A stretch of DNA of 64,000 nt, taken from assembly GCF_050948175.1 (NCBI RefSeq), contig NW_027490091.1, positions 4,030,001 through 4,094,000 of the forward strand, in the 5' to 3' direction. Positions 38,346 through 54,200 of the stretch are shown here, in pieces (position 1 is the stretch's first letter; each line of letters starts with the position of its first letter). The translations under genes were made by a program, and so were the position numbers. The DNA is from Xylocopa sonorina (lineage: Eukaryota; Arthropoda; Insecta; Hymenoptera; Apidae). The notes beneath the pieces were generated by a model. That model was not told where the DNA came from, made no database searches, and worked only from the letters and a program-made list of their open reading frames with translations.

Positions 38346-39099
38346 AATGCGACTCTTCCTTGCTAGGAAGTAGCGTTGGCAGATGTCCACGTATCGAAGC
38401 AATAGAGTTCTAATGCTTCTCAAAACGTGAGATCGCATCTCATTCCTACGTTTCATGATAAGATATAATATTCAAAGTGCAGTGTTATGTATTCCTCGTT
38501 TTCACTTCAAAAGAAAGTAAATGCGATAATACTTTGCTAGGAAATAGCGTTTGCAGATGTCTCCGCATCGAAGAAATAGTGTTCTAAAGCTTCTTAAATC
38601 GCGATATCGCATCGCATTTCTATGTTTCGTGATAAGATATAACATTCATTGCGAAGTGTAATGTATACCTCGTATTCCTTTCAAAAGAATGTAAATGCGA
38701 CACTTCATTGCTAGGAAGTATCGTTTGCAGATGTCTACGTATCGAAGCAATAGAGTTCTAATGCTTCTTAAATCGTCATATCGCATCTCATTTCTATGTT
38801 TCATGATAAGATATAATATTCATTGCGAAGTGTCATGTATACCTCGTATTCCTTTCAAAAGAATGTAAATGCGACACTTCCTTGCTAGGAAGTAGCGTTT
38901 GCAGATGTCTACGTATCGCAGCAATAGTTTTCCAATGCTTCTTAAAACGACATATTGCATCTCATTTCTATGTTTCATGATAAGATATATTATTCATTGT
39001 GCAGTGTTATGTATATCTCGTCTATACTTCAAATGTATGTAATTGCGATACTTGCTTGCTAGGAAATAGCGTTTGCAGATGTCTACGTATCGTAGCAAT

Positions 39100-40250
39100 A
39101 GAGTTCTAATGCTTCTTAAATCGCCATATCGCATCTCATATCTACGTTTCTTGATAAGATATAATATTCATTATGCAGTGTCATGTATACCTCGCATACA
39201 CTTCAAATTAATGTGAATGCGACAGTTCCTAGCTAGGAAATAGTGTTTGCAGATACCTACGTAACGTGGCATTAGGGTTCTAATGCTTCTCAAGATGCGA
39301 TATCGCGTCTCATTTCTATGTTTCATGATAATATATAATATTCATTGCGAAGTGTCATGTAAACTCGCATACACTTCAAATGAATGTAAATGCGGCACTT
39401 CCTTGTTAGGAAGTAGCGTTTGCAGATGTATACGTATCGAAGCAATAGTGTTCTAATGTTTCTCAGAACGCGATGTCGTATCTCATTTCTGTGTTTCGTG
39501 ATTACATATAATATTCATTGTGCAGTGTTATGTATACCTCGTATCCACATCAGAAAAATGTAAATGCGACACTTCCTTGCTAGGAAATAGCGTTTGTAGG
39601 TGTCTACGTATCGTAGCAATAGAGTTCTTACGCTTGTTAAATGGCGATATCGCATCGCATTTCTTTGTTTCATGATAATATATAATATTCATTGTGAAGT
39701 GTCATGTATACCTCGTATTGCTTTCAAAAGGATGTAAATGCGACACTTCCTTGCTACGAAATAGCGTCTGCAGATGTCTACGTATAGAAGCAATAGATTT
39801 CTGAAGCCTGCTAATTCGCGATATTGCATCTCATATCTATGTTTCATGATAATATATTATATTCATTGCGAAGTGTCATGTATACCTCGCATACACTTTA
39901 AATGAATGTGAATGCCACTGTTCCTTGCTAGGAAATAGCGTTTGCAGATATCTGCGTATCGAAGCAATAGAGTTCTAAACGTTCTTAAATCGCCATATCG
40001 CATCTCATATCTACGTTTCTTGATAAGATATAATATTCATTGTGCAGTGTCATGTATACCTCGCATACACTTCAAATTAATGTGAATGCGACAGTTCTTT
40101 GCTAGGAAATAGTGTTTGCAGATACCTACGTATCGTGGCATTAGGGATCTAATGCTTCTCAAGATGCGATATCGCGTCTCATTTGTATGTTTCATGATAA
40201 TATATAATATTCATTGCGAAGTGTCATCTATACCTCATATACACTTTAAT
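39100..40250 (+). repeat. Five-monomer higher-order repeat pair
   Basis: A block beginning CATATCTACGTTTCTTGATA near 39136 recurs near 40006, 870 bp (5 x 174) away. It continues into the rare CTTCAAATTAATGTGAATGC and GTGGCATTAGGG(T/A)TCTAATG variants in both. The period is clear; the limits are approximate. Confidence 0.75.
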
Positions 40251-40729
40251 TGAATGTACATACGACACTTCCTTGCTAGGAAATAGCGTTTGCAGATGTC
40301 AACGTATCGAAGCAATAGAATTCTAATGCTTCTCAAAACGCGATATCGCTTCGCATTCCTATGTTTCATGATAAGATATAATATTCATTGTGCAGTGTTA
40401 AGAATATCTCGTATTCACTTCAAAAGAATGTAAATGCGACACTTCCTTGCTTGGAAAAAGCGTTTGCATATGTCTACGTATCGAAGGAATAGTTTTCTAA
40501 TGCTTCTTAAATCGCCATATTGCATCTATATTCTATGATTCATGATAAGATATAATATTCATTGTGCAGTGTTATGTATACCTCGTATTCACTTCAAAAA
40601 ATGTAAATGCGACACCTCCTTGCAAGGAAGTAGCGTTTGCAGATGTCTACGTATCGAAGCAATAGGGATCTAATGCTTCTTAAATCGCCATATCGCTTCT
40701 CATTTCTATATTTCATGATAATATATAAT

Positions 40730-43150
40730 ATTCACAGCGAAGTGTCATGTATACCTCGCATACACTTCAAATGAATGTGAATGCGACAGTTTCTTGCTAG
40801 GAAATAGTGTTTGCAGATATCTACGTATCGAAGCAATAGAGTTCGAAAGCTTTTTAAATTGCGATTTCGCATCTCATTTCTATGTTTCATGATAATATAT
40901 AATATTCTTTGTGGAGTGTTATGTATACCTCGTATTCACTTCAAAAGAATGTAAATGCGATAGTTCCTTGCTAGGAAATAGTGTCTGCAGATATCTACGT
41001 ATCGAAGCAATAGAGTTCTAAAACTTCTTAAATCGCGATATCGCATCTCATTTCTATGTTTCATGATAATATATGATATTCATTGTGGTGTGTTATGTGT
41101 ACCTCGTATTCCCTTCAAAAGAATGTAAATGCGACACTTCCTTGCTTGGAAGTAGCGTTTGCAGATGTCTACGTATCGGAGCAATAGAGTTCTAATGCTT
41201 CTTAAACCGCCATATTACATCTCATTTCTATTTTTCACGATAGGATATAATATTCATTGTGGAGTGTTATGAATACCTGGTATTCACTTCAAAAGAATGT
41301 AAATGCGACACTTCCTTGCTAGGAAATAGCGTTTGCAGATGTCGACGTATCGAAGCAATAGTGTTCTAATGCTTCTTAAATCGCGATGTCGCATCTCATT
41401 TCTAAGTTTCATGATAAGATATAATAATCATTGTGCAGTGTTATGTATACCTCGTATTCACTTCAAAAGAATGTAAATGCGACACTTCCTTGGTATTAAA
41501 TAGCGTTTGCAGGTGTCTACGTATCGTAGCAATAGAGTTCTAATGCTTCTTAAAAGGACATAACGCACCTAATTTCTATGTCTCATGATAAGATATAATA
41601 TTCATTGCGAAGTGTTAAGTATAATTCGCATACACTACAAATGCATGTAAATGCACTTTCTTGCTAGGAAATAGCGTTTCCGGATGTCTACGTATCGAAG
41701 CAACAGAGTTCTAATGCATCTTAAAACGGGATATCGCATCTCACTCCTATGTTTCACGATAAAATATAATATCCATTGCGAAGTGTTATGTATACCTCGC
41801 ATACACTTCAAATAAATGTAAATGCGACACTTCCTTGCTTGGAAATAGCGTTTGCAGATATCTACGTATCGTAGCAATAAATTTCTAACGCTTCTTATAG
41901 CTCGATATCGCATCTCATTTCTATGATTCATGATAAGATATAATATTCATTGCGAAGTGTTATGTACTCCTCGTATCTACTCCAAATGAATGTAACTGCG
42001 ACACTTTTTTGCTAGGAAGTAGCGTTTCCAGATGTCTACGTATCGAAGCAAAAGAGTTCCAATGCTTCCTAAAACGAGATATCGCAAACCAATCCTATGT
42101 TTCATGATAAGATATAATATTCATTGCGAAGTGTCATGTATACCTCGTACTCACTTCAAAAGAATGTAAATGCGACACTTCCTTGCTAGGATGTAGCGTT
42201 TGCAGATGTCTACGTATCGAAGCAATAGTGTTCTAATGCTTCTTAAATCGCTATATCGCATCCCATTTCTAAGTTTCATGATAAGATATAATAATCATTG
42301 TGCAGTGTTATGTATACCTCGTATTCACTTCAAAAGAATGTAAATGCGACACTTCCTTGCTAGGTAGTAGTTTTGCAGATGTCTACGTATCGAAGCAATA
42401 GGGTTCTAATGCTTCTTAAATCGTCATATCGCATCTCATTTCTATGTTTCATGATAAGATATAATATTCATTGCGAATTGACATGTATACCTCGTATCCC
42501 TTTCAAAAGAATGTAAATGCGACACTTCCTTCCTAGGAAATAGCGAATGCAGATGTCTCCGTATCGAAGAAATAGTGTTCTAATGCTTCTTAAATCGCGA
42601 AATCGCATCTCATTTCTATGTTTCGTGATAGGATATAATATTCATTGCGAAGTGTCATGTATACATCGTATTCCTTTCAAAAGAATACAAATGCGACACG
42701 TCCATGATAGGAAATAGCGTTTGCAGATGTCTCCGTATCGAAGCAATAGAGTTCTAATGCTTGTGAAATCGCCATATTACATCTCATTTCTATGTTTCAT
42801 AATAAGATATAATATGCATTGTGGAGTGTTATGTATACCTCGTATTCACTTCAAAAGAATGTAAACGCGACACTTCCTTGCCAGGAAATAGCGTTTGCAG
42901 ATGTCTACGTATCGTAGCATCTGAGTTCTAATGCTAGTTAAATCGCGATATCGCTTCTCATTTCTATATTATATGATGAATATATGTAATATTCACAGCG
43001 AAGTGTCATGTATACCTCGCATACACTTCAAATGAATGTGAATGCGATAGTTCCTTGCTAGGAAATAGTGTTTGCAGATATCTACGTATCGAAGCAATAG
43101 AGTTCGAAAGCTTTTTAAATTGCGATTTCGCATCTCATTTCTATGTTTCA
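40730..43150 (+). repeat. Thirteen-monomer spaced duplicate
   Basis: The unusual pair CACAGCGAAGTGTCATG plus GAGTTCGAAAGCTTTTTAAA occurs at about 40733 and 42994, about 2261 bp (13 monomers) apart, with shared GCGATTTCGC downstream. The intervening monomers are less alike, so only the unit ends are firmly duplicated. Confidence 0.65.
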
Positions 43151-46100
43151 TGATAATGTATAATATTCTTTGTGGAGTGTTATGTATACCTCGTATTCAC
43201 TTCAAAAGAATGTAAATGCGACACTTCCTTGCTGGGAAATAGTGTTTGCAGATATCTACGTATCGAAGCAGTAGAGTTCTAAAGCTTCTTCAATCGCGAT
43301 ATCGCATACCAATTCTATGTTTCATGGTAAGATATAATATTCACTGTGCAGTGTTATGAATACCTCGTATTCACGTCAAAAGAATGTAAATGCGACACTT
43401 CCGTGCTAGGAAGTAGCGTTTGCAGATGTCTACGTATCGATGCAATTGTGATCTAATGCTTCTTAAATCGTCATATCGATTCTCATTTCTATGTTTCATG
43501 ATAATATATAATATTCATTGCGAAGTGTCATGTATCCATGGTATTCACCTCAAGAGAATGTAAATGCGACACTTCCTTGCTAGGAAATAGCGTTTGCAGA
43601 TGTCTACGTATCGAAGCAATAGGTTACTAAAGCTTGCTAATTCGCGATATCGCATCACATTTCTATGTTTCATAATAAGATATAATATTCATTGTGCAGT
43701 GTTGTGTATACCTCGTATTCACTTCAAAAGAATGTAAATGCGACACTTCGTTACCAGGAAATAGCGTTTGCAGATGTCTACGTATCGAAGCAGTAGAGTT
43801 CTAATGCTTCTTAAATCGTCATACCGCATCTCATTTCTATGTTTCATGATATGATATAATATTCATTGCGAAGTGTCATGTATACCTCGTATTCCTTTCA
43901 AAAGAATGTAAATGCGACACTTCCTTGCTAGGAAACAGTGTTTGCAGATGTCTACGTATCGAAGCAACAGAGTTCTAATGATTCTTAAATCGCCATATTG
44001 CATCTCAATTCTATGTTTCATGATAAGATATAATATTCACTGTGGAGTGTTATGTACACCTCGTATTCACTTCAAAGGGATGTAAATGCGACACTTCCTT
44101 GCTTGGAAATAGCGTTTGAAGATGTCTACGTATCGAAGTAATAGATTTCTAAAGCTTGCTAATTCGCGATATCGCATCTCATATCTATGTTTCATGATAA
44201 GATATAATATTCATTGTGGAGTCTTATGTATACGTCGTATTTACTTCAAAAGAATGTAACCGCGACACATCCTTACCAGCAAATAGCGTTTGCAGATGTC
44301 TAGGTATCGTAGCATTAGAGTTCTAATGCTTCTCAAAACGCGATATCGCTACTCACTACTATGTTTCATGATAATACATAATATTCACTGTGGAGTGTTA
44401 TGTATACCTCGTATTCATTTCAAAAGAATGTAAATGCGACACTTCCTTGCTAGGAAATAGCGTTTGCAGATGTCTACGTATCGGAGCAATAGTTTTCCAA
44501 TGCTTCTTAAATCGCCATATTGCATCTCATTTCTATGTTTCATGATAAGATATAATATTCATAGTGGAGTGTTATGTATACCTCGTATTCACTTCAAGAG
44601 AATGTAAATGCGACACTTCCTTGCTAGGAAATAGCGTTTGCAGATGTCTACGTATCGTAGCATTAGTGCTCTAATGCTTCTCAAAACGCGACAGCGATTC
44701 TCATTTCTATGTTTCATGATAGTATATAATATTCATCGAGTGGTGTCATGTATACCTTGCATACACTTCAAATGAATGTAAATGCGACACTTCCTTGCTT
44801 GGAAATAGCGTTGGCAGGTGTCTAGGTATCGAAGCAATAGTGTTATAATACTTCTTAAAACGAGATATCGCATCGCATTTCTATGCTTCGTGATTAGATA
44901 TAATATTCATTGCGAAGTGTCATGTATAGCTCGCATACACTTCAAATGAATGTAAAAGCGACACTTCCATGCTAGGTTATAGCGTTTGCAGATGTCTACG
45001 TATCGAAGCAAAAAAGTTCTGGTGTTTATTAAAACGCCCTATCGCATAACAATTCTATGTTTCATGATAAGGTATAATATTCATTGCGAAGTGTTATGTA
45101 TTCCTCGTCTCCACTTCAAATGAATGAAGATGCAATACTTCCTTGCTAGAAAGTAGCGTTTGCAGATGTCTACGTATCGAAGCCATACAATTCTAGTACT
45201 ACTTAAAACGAGATATCGTATCTGGTATCTATGTTTCATGATAAGATATAATGTTCATTGCAAAGTGTCATGTATACCTCGTATTCACTTCAAAAGAATG
45301 TAAATGCGACACTTCCATGGTAGAAAATAGCGTTTGGAGGTTTCTAAGTATCGTAGCAATAGTGTTCTAATGCTTCTTAAAAGGCGATATCGCATCTCAC
45401 ATATATGTTTCGATATAAGATATACTATTCATTGCAAAATGTCATGTATAGTTCGCATAAACTTCAAATGAATGAAAATGCGACACTTCCATGCTAGGAA
45501 ATATCGTTTGCAGATTTCTAATTATCGTAGCAGTAGAGTTCTAATGCTTCTTAAAAGGCGCTATCGCATCTCATTTCTATGTTTCGTGATAAGATACAAT
45601 ATTCATTGCGAAGTGTCATGTATACCTCGCATACACATCAAATGAATGTAAATGCGACACATCCTTGCTAGGATATAGCGTTTCCAGATGTCTACGTATC
45701 GAAGCAACAGAGTTCTAATGCTTCCAAAAACGCGATATCGCATCACATTTCTATGTTTCATGATAAGAGATAATATTCATTGCGGAGAGTAATGTATAAC
45801 TCGTATTCACTTCAAAGGAATGTAAATGCGACTCATCTTTGATAGGAAATAGCGTTTCCAGAAGTCTACGTATCGAAGCAATAGTTATAATGCTTCTTAA
45901 AGCGGGATCTCGCATCTAATTTCTAGGTTTCATGATAAGATACAATCTTCATAGCTAAGTGTCATGTATACGTCGTATTCTTTTCAAAATAGTGTAATTG
46001 CGACACTTCCATGCTAGGATATAGCGTTTGCAGATGTCTCCGTTTCGAAGCAGTAGATTTCTAATGCTTCTCAAATCGCGATATCGCATTTCATTTATAT

Positions 46101-46510
46101 GTATCGTTATAAGGTATAATATCCATTGTGCAGTGATATGTATACCTCGTATTCACTTCAAAAGAATGTAAATGCGACACTTCCTTGCTAGGAAATAGCG
46201 TTTGCAGATGTCTACGTATCGAAGCAATAGTGTTCTAATGCTTCTCAAATCGCGATATCGCATCTCATTTCTATGTTACGTGATAAGATATAATATTCAT
46301 TGCGAAGTGTCATGTATACCTCGCATACACTTCAAATGAATGTGAATGCGACAGTTCCTTGCTAGAAAATAGTGTTTGCAGATATTTAGGTATCGAAGCG
46401 ATAGAGTTCTAAAGCTTCTTAAATCGCGATATCGCATCTCATTCCTATGTTTCATGATAAGATATAATATTCATTGCGTAGTGTCATGAATACCACGTAT
46501 TCACTTCAAA

Positions 46511-47960
46511 AGAAAGTAAATACGACACTTCCTTGCTAGGAAATAGCGTTTGCTGATGTCTACGTATCGAAGCAATAGTGTTCTAATGCTTCTTAAATCG
46601 CGCTATCGCATCTCACTTCTATGTTTCATGATAAGATATAATATTCATTGTGGAGTGTTATGTATACCTCGTATTCACATCAAAAGAATGTAAATGCGAC
46701 ACTTCCTTGCTTGGAAATAAAGTTTGCAGATGTCTACGTATCGAAGCAATAGAGTTCTAATGCTTCTTAAATCGCGATATCGCATCACATTCCTATGTTT
46801 CATGATAAGATATAATATTCATTGCGAAGTGTCATGTCTACCTCGTATTCCTTTCAAAAGAATGTAAATGCGACACTTCCTTGCTAGGTAGTAGCGTTTG
46901 CAGATGTCTACGTATCGAACCAATAGATTTCTAATGCTTCTTAAATCGCGATATCGCATCCCGTTTCTATGTTTCATGATAATATATAATATTCATTGTG
47001 GAGTGTTATGTATACCTCGTATTCACCTCAAAAGAATGTAAATGCGACACTTCCTTGCTAGGAAGTAGCGTTTGCAGATGTCTACGTATCGAAGCAATAG
47101 ATTACTAATGCTTCTTAAATCGTCATATCGCATCTCATTTCTATGTTTCATGATAAGATATAATATTCATTGCGAAGTGTCATGTATACCTCGTATTCCT
47201 TTCAAAAGAATGTAAACGCGACACTTCCTTGCCAGGAAATAGCGTTTGCAGATGTCTACGTATGGTAGCATTAGGGTTCTAATGCTTCTCAAAACGCGAT
47301 ATCGCTCCTCATTACTATGTTTCATGATATTATATAATACTCATTGTGGAGTGTTATGTGTACCTCGTATTCACTTCCAAAGAATGTAAATGCGACACTT
47401 CCTTCGCTGGAAATAGCGTTTGCAGATGTCTACGTATCGAAGCAATAGAGTTCTAATGCTTCTTAAATCGCCATATTGCATCTCATTTCTATGTTGCATG
47501 ATAAGATATAATATTCAATGTGGAGTGTTATGTCTACCTCGTATTCACTTCAAAAGAATGTAAACGCGACACTACCTTGCCAGGAAATAGCGTTTGCAGA
47601 TGGCTACGTATCGTAGCATAAGGGTTCTAATGCTTCTCAAAACGTGATATCGCTACTCATTACTATGTTTCATGATAATATATAATATTCATTGTGGAGT
47701 GTTATGTGTACCTCGTATTCACTTCAAAAGAAAGTAAATACGACACTTCCTTGCTAGGAAACAGCGTTTGCTGATGTCTACGTATCGAAGCAATAGTGTT
47801 CTAATGCTTCTTAAATCGCGCTATTGCATCTCACTTCTATGTTTCATGATAAGATATAATATTCATTGTGGAGTGTTATGTATACCTCGTATTCACTTCA
47901 AAAGAATGTAAATGCGACACTTCCTTGCTTGGAAATAGCGTTTGCAGATGTCTATGTATC
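46511..47960 (+). repeat. Seven-monomer higher-order repeat pair
   Basis: AGAAAGTAAATACGACAC at 46511 and 47729 (1218 bp, 7 x 174) is followed in both by TTTGCTGATGTCTACG and GCGCTAT(C/T)GCATCTCACTTC. These variants are rare elsewhere in the window. Confidence 0.75.
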
Positions 47961-50744
47961 GAAGCAATAGATTTCTAAAGCTTGCTAATTCGCCATATCG
48001 CATCTCATTTCTATGTTTCATGATAAGATATAATATTCATTGTGCAGTGTTATGTGTATCTAGTCTATATTGCAAATGAATGTAAACGCGACACTTCCCT
48101 GCTAGGAAATAGCGTTTGCAGATATCTACGTATCGTGTCATTAGAGTTCTAATGCTTCTCTAAACGCGATATCGCTTCTCATTTCTATGTTTCGTGATAA
48201 GATATAGTATTCATTGTGGAGTGCTATTTATACCTCGTATTCAATTCAAAAGAATGTAAATGCGACACTTCCTTGCTAGGTAATAGCGTTTACATATATC
48301 TACGTATCGTAGCAATAGAGTCCTAATGCTTCTTAAATCGTCATATCGCATCTCATATCTACGTTTCTTGATAAGATATAATATTCATTGCGAAATGTCA
48401 TGTATACCTCGTATTCCATTCAAAAGAACGTAAGTACGACACTTCCTTGCTAGGAAGTAGCGTTTGAGGATGTCTACGTATCGAAGCAATAGGGATCTAA
48501 TGCTTCTTAAATCGTCATATCGCATCTCATATCTACGTTTCCTGATAAGATATAATATTCATTGCGAAGTGTCATGTATACCTCGTATTCCGTTCAAAAG
48601 AATGTAAGTGCGACACTTCCTTGCTAGGAAGTAGCGGTTGCAGATGTCTACGTATAGAACCAATATATTTCTAATGCTTCTTAAATCGCCATATCGCATC
48701 TCATTTCTATGTTTCATGATAAAATATAATATTCATTGTGCAGTGTTATGTATACCTCGTATTCACCTCAAAAGTATGTAAATGCGACACTTCCTTCCTG
48801 GGATATATCGTTTGCAGATATCTACGTATCGAAGCAATATATTTCTAATGCTTCTTAAATCGCCATATCGCATCTCATTTCTATGTTTCATGATAAAATA
48901 TAATATTCATTGTGCAGTGTTATGTATACCTCGCATACACTTCAAACGAACGAAAATGCGACACCTCCTTGCTAGGAAATAGCGTTTGCAGATGTCTCCG
49001 TATCGAAGCAATGGTTTTCTAACGGTTCCTAAATCGCGATATAGCATCTCAGTTCCAAGTTTCATGTTAAGATATAATATTCATTGCGTAGTGTCACGTA
49101 TGCCTCGTATTCACTTCAGAAGAATGTAAATGCGACACTTCCTTTCTAGGAAATAGCGTCTCCAGATGTCTACGTATCGTAGCATTAGAGTTCTAATGCT
49201 TCTCAAAACGCGATATCGCTACTCATTACCATGTTTCATGATATTATATAATATTCATTGTGTACTGTTATGTATACCTCGTATTCACTTCAAAAGAATG
49301 TAAGCGCAAAACTTCCTTGCCAGGAAATAGCGTTTGCAGATATCTACGTATCGAAGCAATAGGGTTCCAATGATTCTCAGAACGCGATATCGCATCTCAT
49401 TTCTGTGTTGAATGATAAGATATAATATTCATTGTGGAGTGTTATGAATACTTCGCATTCACTTCAAAATAATGTAAATGAGACACTTCCTTCCTAGGAA
49501 ATAGCGCTTGCAGATGTCTCCATATCGAAGAGATAGAGTTCTAATGCTTCTTAAGACGCGATATAGCATCTCACTTCTTGTTTTAATATAAGATATAATA
49601 TTCATTGCGAAGTGTCATGTATAGATCGCATACACTTCAAATGAATGTGAAAGCGTCACTTCCTTGCTAGGTAATAGTGGTTGCAGATGTCTACGTATCG
49701 AAGCAATAGAGATCTAATGCTTCTTAAAACGAGATATCGCATTTCTTTTCCACGATTCATGATAAGATATAATATTCATTGTGGAGTGATGTGTATACAT
49801 CGTTTCACTTCAAAAGAATATAAGTGCTAAACTTCCTTGCTATTAGATAGCGTTTACAAGTGTATACATACCGTAGCAAAAGTGTTCTAATACTTTTTAA
49901 AACGCGATATCGCATCTCATTTCTATGTTTCATGATAAGACAGAATATTCATTGCGGAGCGTTATGTATACGTCGTATTCACTTTAAAAGAATGTAAATA
50001 CGACACTTCCATGAGAGCAAGGACCGTTTGCAGATGTCTAAGTATCGTTGCAATAGTGATCTAATGCTTCTTAAAACGAGGTACCGCATCTCATTCCTAT
50101 GTTTCACTATATGATGTAATATTCATTGCGAAGTTTCTTGTGTACCTCGTCTTCGTCTCAAAAGAATGTAAATGCGACACTTCCTAGCTAGGAAATAGCG
50201 TTTGCAGATGTCCACGTATCGAAGCAGTACAGATCTAATGCTTCTTAAAACGGGATATTGCATCTCATTTCTGTGTTTCATGATAAGATATAATATTCAT
50301 TGTGATGTGTTACGTATACCTCGTATTCGCTTCAAATGAATGTTAATGTGACACATCCTTGCTAGGTAATAGCGTTGGCAGATGTCTATGTATCGAAGCA
50401 ATAGTGTCCTAATGCTTCTTGAAACGCGAAAAACGCATCTAATTTCTATGTTTCATGACAAGATATAATATTCATAGAGGAGGGTTATGTATATCTCGAC
50501 TACACTTCAATAGAATGTAAATGCGACACCTCCTTGCTAGGAAATAGCGTCTGCAGATGTTTACGTATCGAAGAAATAGAGTTCCAATGTTTCTTAAAAC
50601 GCGATATCGCATCTCACTTCTATGTTTCGCGAGAAGACACAATATTTATTGTGCAGTATTATGTATACCTCGTATTCACTTCAAAAGAATGTTAATGCGA
50701 CACTTCCTTGCCAGGAAGTAGCGTTTGCAGATGTCTACGTATCG

Positions 50745-51070
50745 AAGCAATAGAATTCTAGTGCTTCTTAAGTCGTCATATCGCATCTCATTTCTAGGTT
50801 TCATGTTAAGATATAATATTCATTGTGGAGTGTTATGTATACCTCGTATTCACTTCAAAAGAATGTAAACGCGACACTTCCATGCTAGGATATAGCGTTT
50901 GCAGATGTCTTCGTATCGAAGCAATAGAATTCTAATGCTTCTTAAGTCGTCATATCGCATCTCATTTCTAGGTTTCATGTTAAGATATAATATTCATTGT
51001 GGAGTGTTATGTAAACCTCGTATTCACTTCAAAAGAATGTAAACGCGACACTTCCTTGCCAGGAAATAGC
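50745..51070 (+). repeat. Tandem duplicate of a single monomer variant
   Basis: Two adjacent monomers share AATTCTA(G/A)TGCTTCTTAA, GTCGTCATATCGCATCTC, TTCTAGGTTTCATGTTAAG and GTAAACGCGACACTTCC, a set not seen together elsewhere in the arm. This is the smallest step of array growth visible here. Confidence 0.75.
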
Positions 51071-51299
51071 GTTTGCAGATGTCTATGTATCGTAGAGTTA
51101 GTGCTCTAATGCTTCTCAAAACGCGACAGCGTTTCTCATTTCTATGTTCATGATAGTATATAATATTCATCGATTAGTGTCATGTATACCTTGCATTCAC
51201 TTCAAATGAATGTAAATGCGACACTTCCTTGCTAGGAAATAGCGTTTGCTGAGGTCTTCGTATCGAAGCAATAACGTTCTAAAGCTTCTTAATTCGCCT

Positions 51300-54200
51300 T
51301 ATCGCATCTCATTTCTATGTTTCATGATAAGAAATAATATTCACTGTGCAGTGTTATATATACCTCGTATTCACATCAGAAGAATGTAAATGCGATACTT
51401 CCTTGCTAGGAAGTAGCGTTTGCAGATGACTACGTATCGAAGCAATAGAGTTCTAATGCTTCTTAAATCGCCATATCGCATCTCATTTCAATGTTTCATG
51501 ATAAGATATAATATTCAATGTGCAGTTTTATGTATACCTCGTATTCACTTTAAAGGATGTAAATGCGACACTTCCTTGCTAGGAAATAGCGTTTCCAGAT
51601 GTCTACGTATCGTAGCATTAGAGCTCTAATGCTTCTCAATACGCGACATCGTTTCTCCTTTCTATGTTTCATGATAGTATATAATATTCATTGCGTAGTG
51701 CCATGTATACCTCGCATACACTTCAAATGAATGTAAATGCGACAATTCCTTGCTTGGAAATAGCGTTTGCATATGTCTACGTATCGTAGCATTAGAGTTC
51801 TAATGCTTCTCAAAACGCGATATCGCTACTCATTTCTATGTTTCGTGATAATATATAATATTCATTGCGAAGTGCCATGTATATCTCGCATACACTTCAA
51901 TTGAATGTAAATGCGACACTTCCTTGCTAGGAAATAGCGTTTGCAGATGTCTGCGTATCGTGGCATTAGAGTTCTAATGCATCTCAAAACGCGATATAGC
52001 TATTCGTTACTATGTTTCATGATAATATATAATATTCCCTGTGGAGTGCTATGTATACCTCGTATTCATTTCAAAAGAATGTAAATGCGACACTTCCTTG
52101 CTAGAAAATAGCGTTTGCAGATGTCTACGTATCGTAGCATTAGTGCTCTAATGCTTCTCAACACGCGACATCGTTTCTCCTTTCTATGTTTCATGATAGT
52201 ATATAATATTCATTGCGTAGTGCCATGTATACCTCGCATACACTTCAAATGAATGTAAATGCGACAATTCCTTGCTTGGAAATGGCGATTGCAGATGTCT
52301 AGGTATCGAAGAAATAGAGTTCTAATGCTTCTTAAATCGCCATATTGCGTCTCATTCCTATGTTTCATGATAAGATATAATATTCATTGTGGAGTGTTAT
52401 GTATAAATCGTATTCACTTCAAAAGTATGTAAATGCGACACTTCCTTGCCAGGAAATAGCGTTTGCAGATGTCTACGTATCGTAGCATTAGAGTTCTAAT
52501 GCTTCTCAAAACGCGATATCGCTACTCATTACTATGTTTCATGATAATATATAATATTCACTGTGGAGTGTTATGTATACCTCGTATTCATTTCAAAAGA
52601 ATGTAAATGCGACACTTCCTTGCTAGGAAATAGCGTTTGCAGATGTCTACGTATCGAAGCAATAGATTTCTAAAGCTTGCTAATTCGCGATATCGCATCT
52701 CATATCTATGTTTCATGATAATATATAATATTCATTGCGAAGTGTCACGTATACCTCGCATACACTTCAAACGAATGTAAATGCGACACTTCCTTGCTAG
52801 GAAATAGCGTTTGCAGATGTCTACGTATCGAAGCAATAGTGTTCTAACTCTTCTTAAATCGCGATATCGCCTCTCATTTCTATGTTTCATGATAAGATAT
52901 AATATTCATTGTGCAGTGTTATGTATATCTGATCTATACTTCAAATGAATGTAAATGCGACACTTCCTTGCTAGGAAATAGCGTTTGCAGATGTATGCGA
53001 ATCGTGGCATTAGAGTTCTAATGCTTCTCAAAACGCGGTATCGCTATTCAGTTCTATGTTTCGTGATAATATATAATATTCATTGCGAAGTGCCATGAAT
53101 ATCTCGCATACTCTTCAATTGAATGTAAATGCGACACTTCCTTGCTAGGAAATAGCGTTTGCAGATGTCTGCGTATCGTGGAATTAGAGTTCTAATGCTT
53201 CTTAAATCGCCATATCGCATCTCATTTCTATGTTTCATGATAAGATATAATATTCATTGTGCAGTGTTATGTATATCTCGTCTAAACTTCAAATGAATGT
53301 AAATGCGACACTTCCTTGCTAGGGTATAGCGTTTGCAAATGTCTACGTATCGAAGCAATAGAGTTCTAATGCTTCTTAAATCGCCATATTGCATCTCATT
53401 CCAATGTTTCATGGTAAGATATAATATTTATTGTTGACTCTTATGTATACCTCGTATTCACTTCAAATGTATATAAATGCGACACTTCCCTGCCAGGAAA
53501 TAGCGTTTGCAGGTGTCTACGTATCGTAGCATTAGAGTTCTGATGCTTCTCAAAACGCGATATAGCTATTCGTTACTATGTTTCATGATAATATATAATA
53601 TTCACTGTGGAATGTTATGTATACCTCGTATTCACATCAGAAGAATGTAAATGCGACACTTCCTTGCTAGGAAGTAGCGTTTGCAGATGTCTACGAATCG
53701 TGGCATTAGAGTTCTAATGCTTCTCAAAACGCAGTATCGCTACTCATTTCTATGTTTCGTGATAATGTATAATATTCATTGCGAAGTGCCATGTATATCT
53801 CGCATACACTTCAATTGAATGTAAATGCGACACTTCCTTGCTAGGAAATAGCGTTTGCAGATGTCTATGTATCGTAGCATTAGTGCTCTAATGCTTCTCA
53901 AAACCCGACATCGTTGCTCCTCTCTATGTTTCATGATAGTATATAATATGCATTGCGTAGTGGCATGTATACCTCGCATACACTTCAAATGAATGTAAAT
54001 GCGACAATTCCTTGCTTGGAAATAGCGTTTGCAGATGTCTAAGTATCGAAGCAATGGAGTTCTAATGCTTCTTAAATCGCCATATCGCATCTCATTTCTA
54101 TGTTTCATGAGAAGATATAATATTTATTGTGGAGTGTTATGTATACCTCGTATTCACATCAAATGTATGTAAATGCGACACTTCCTTGAAAGGAAATTGC

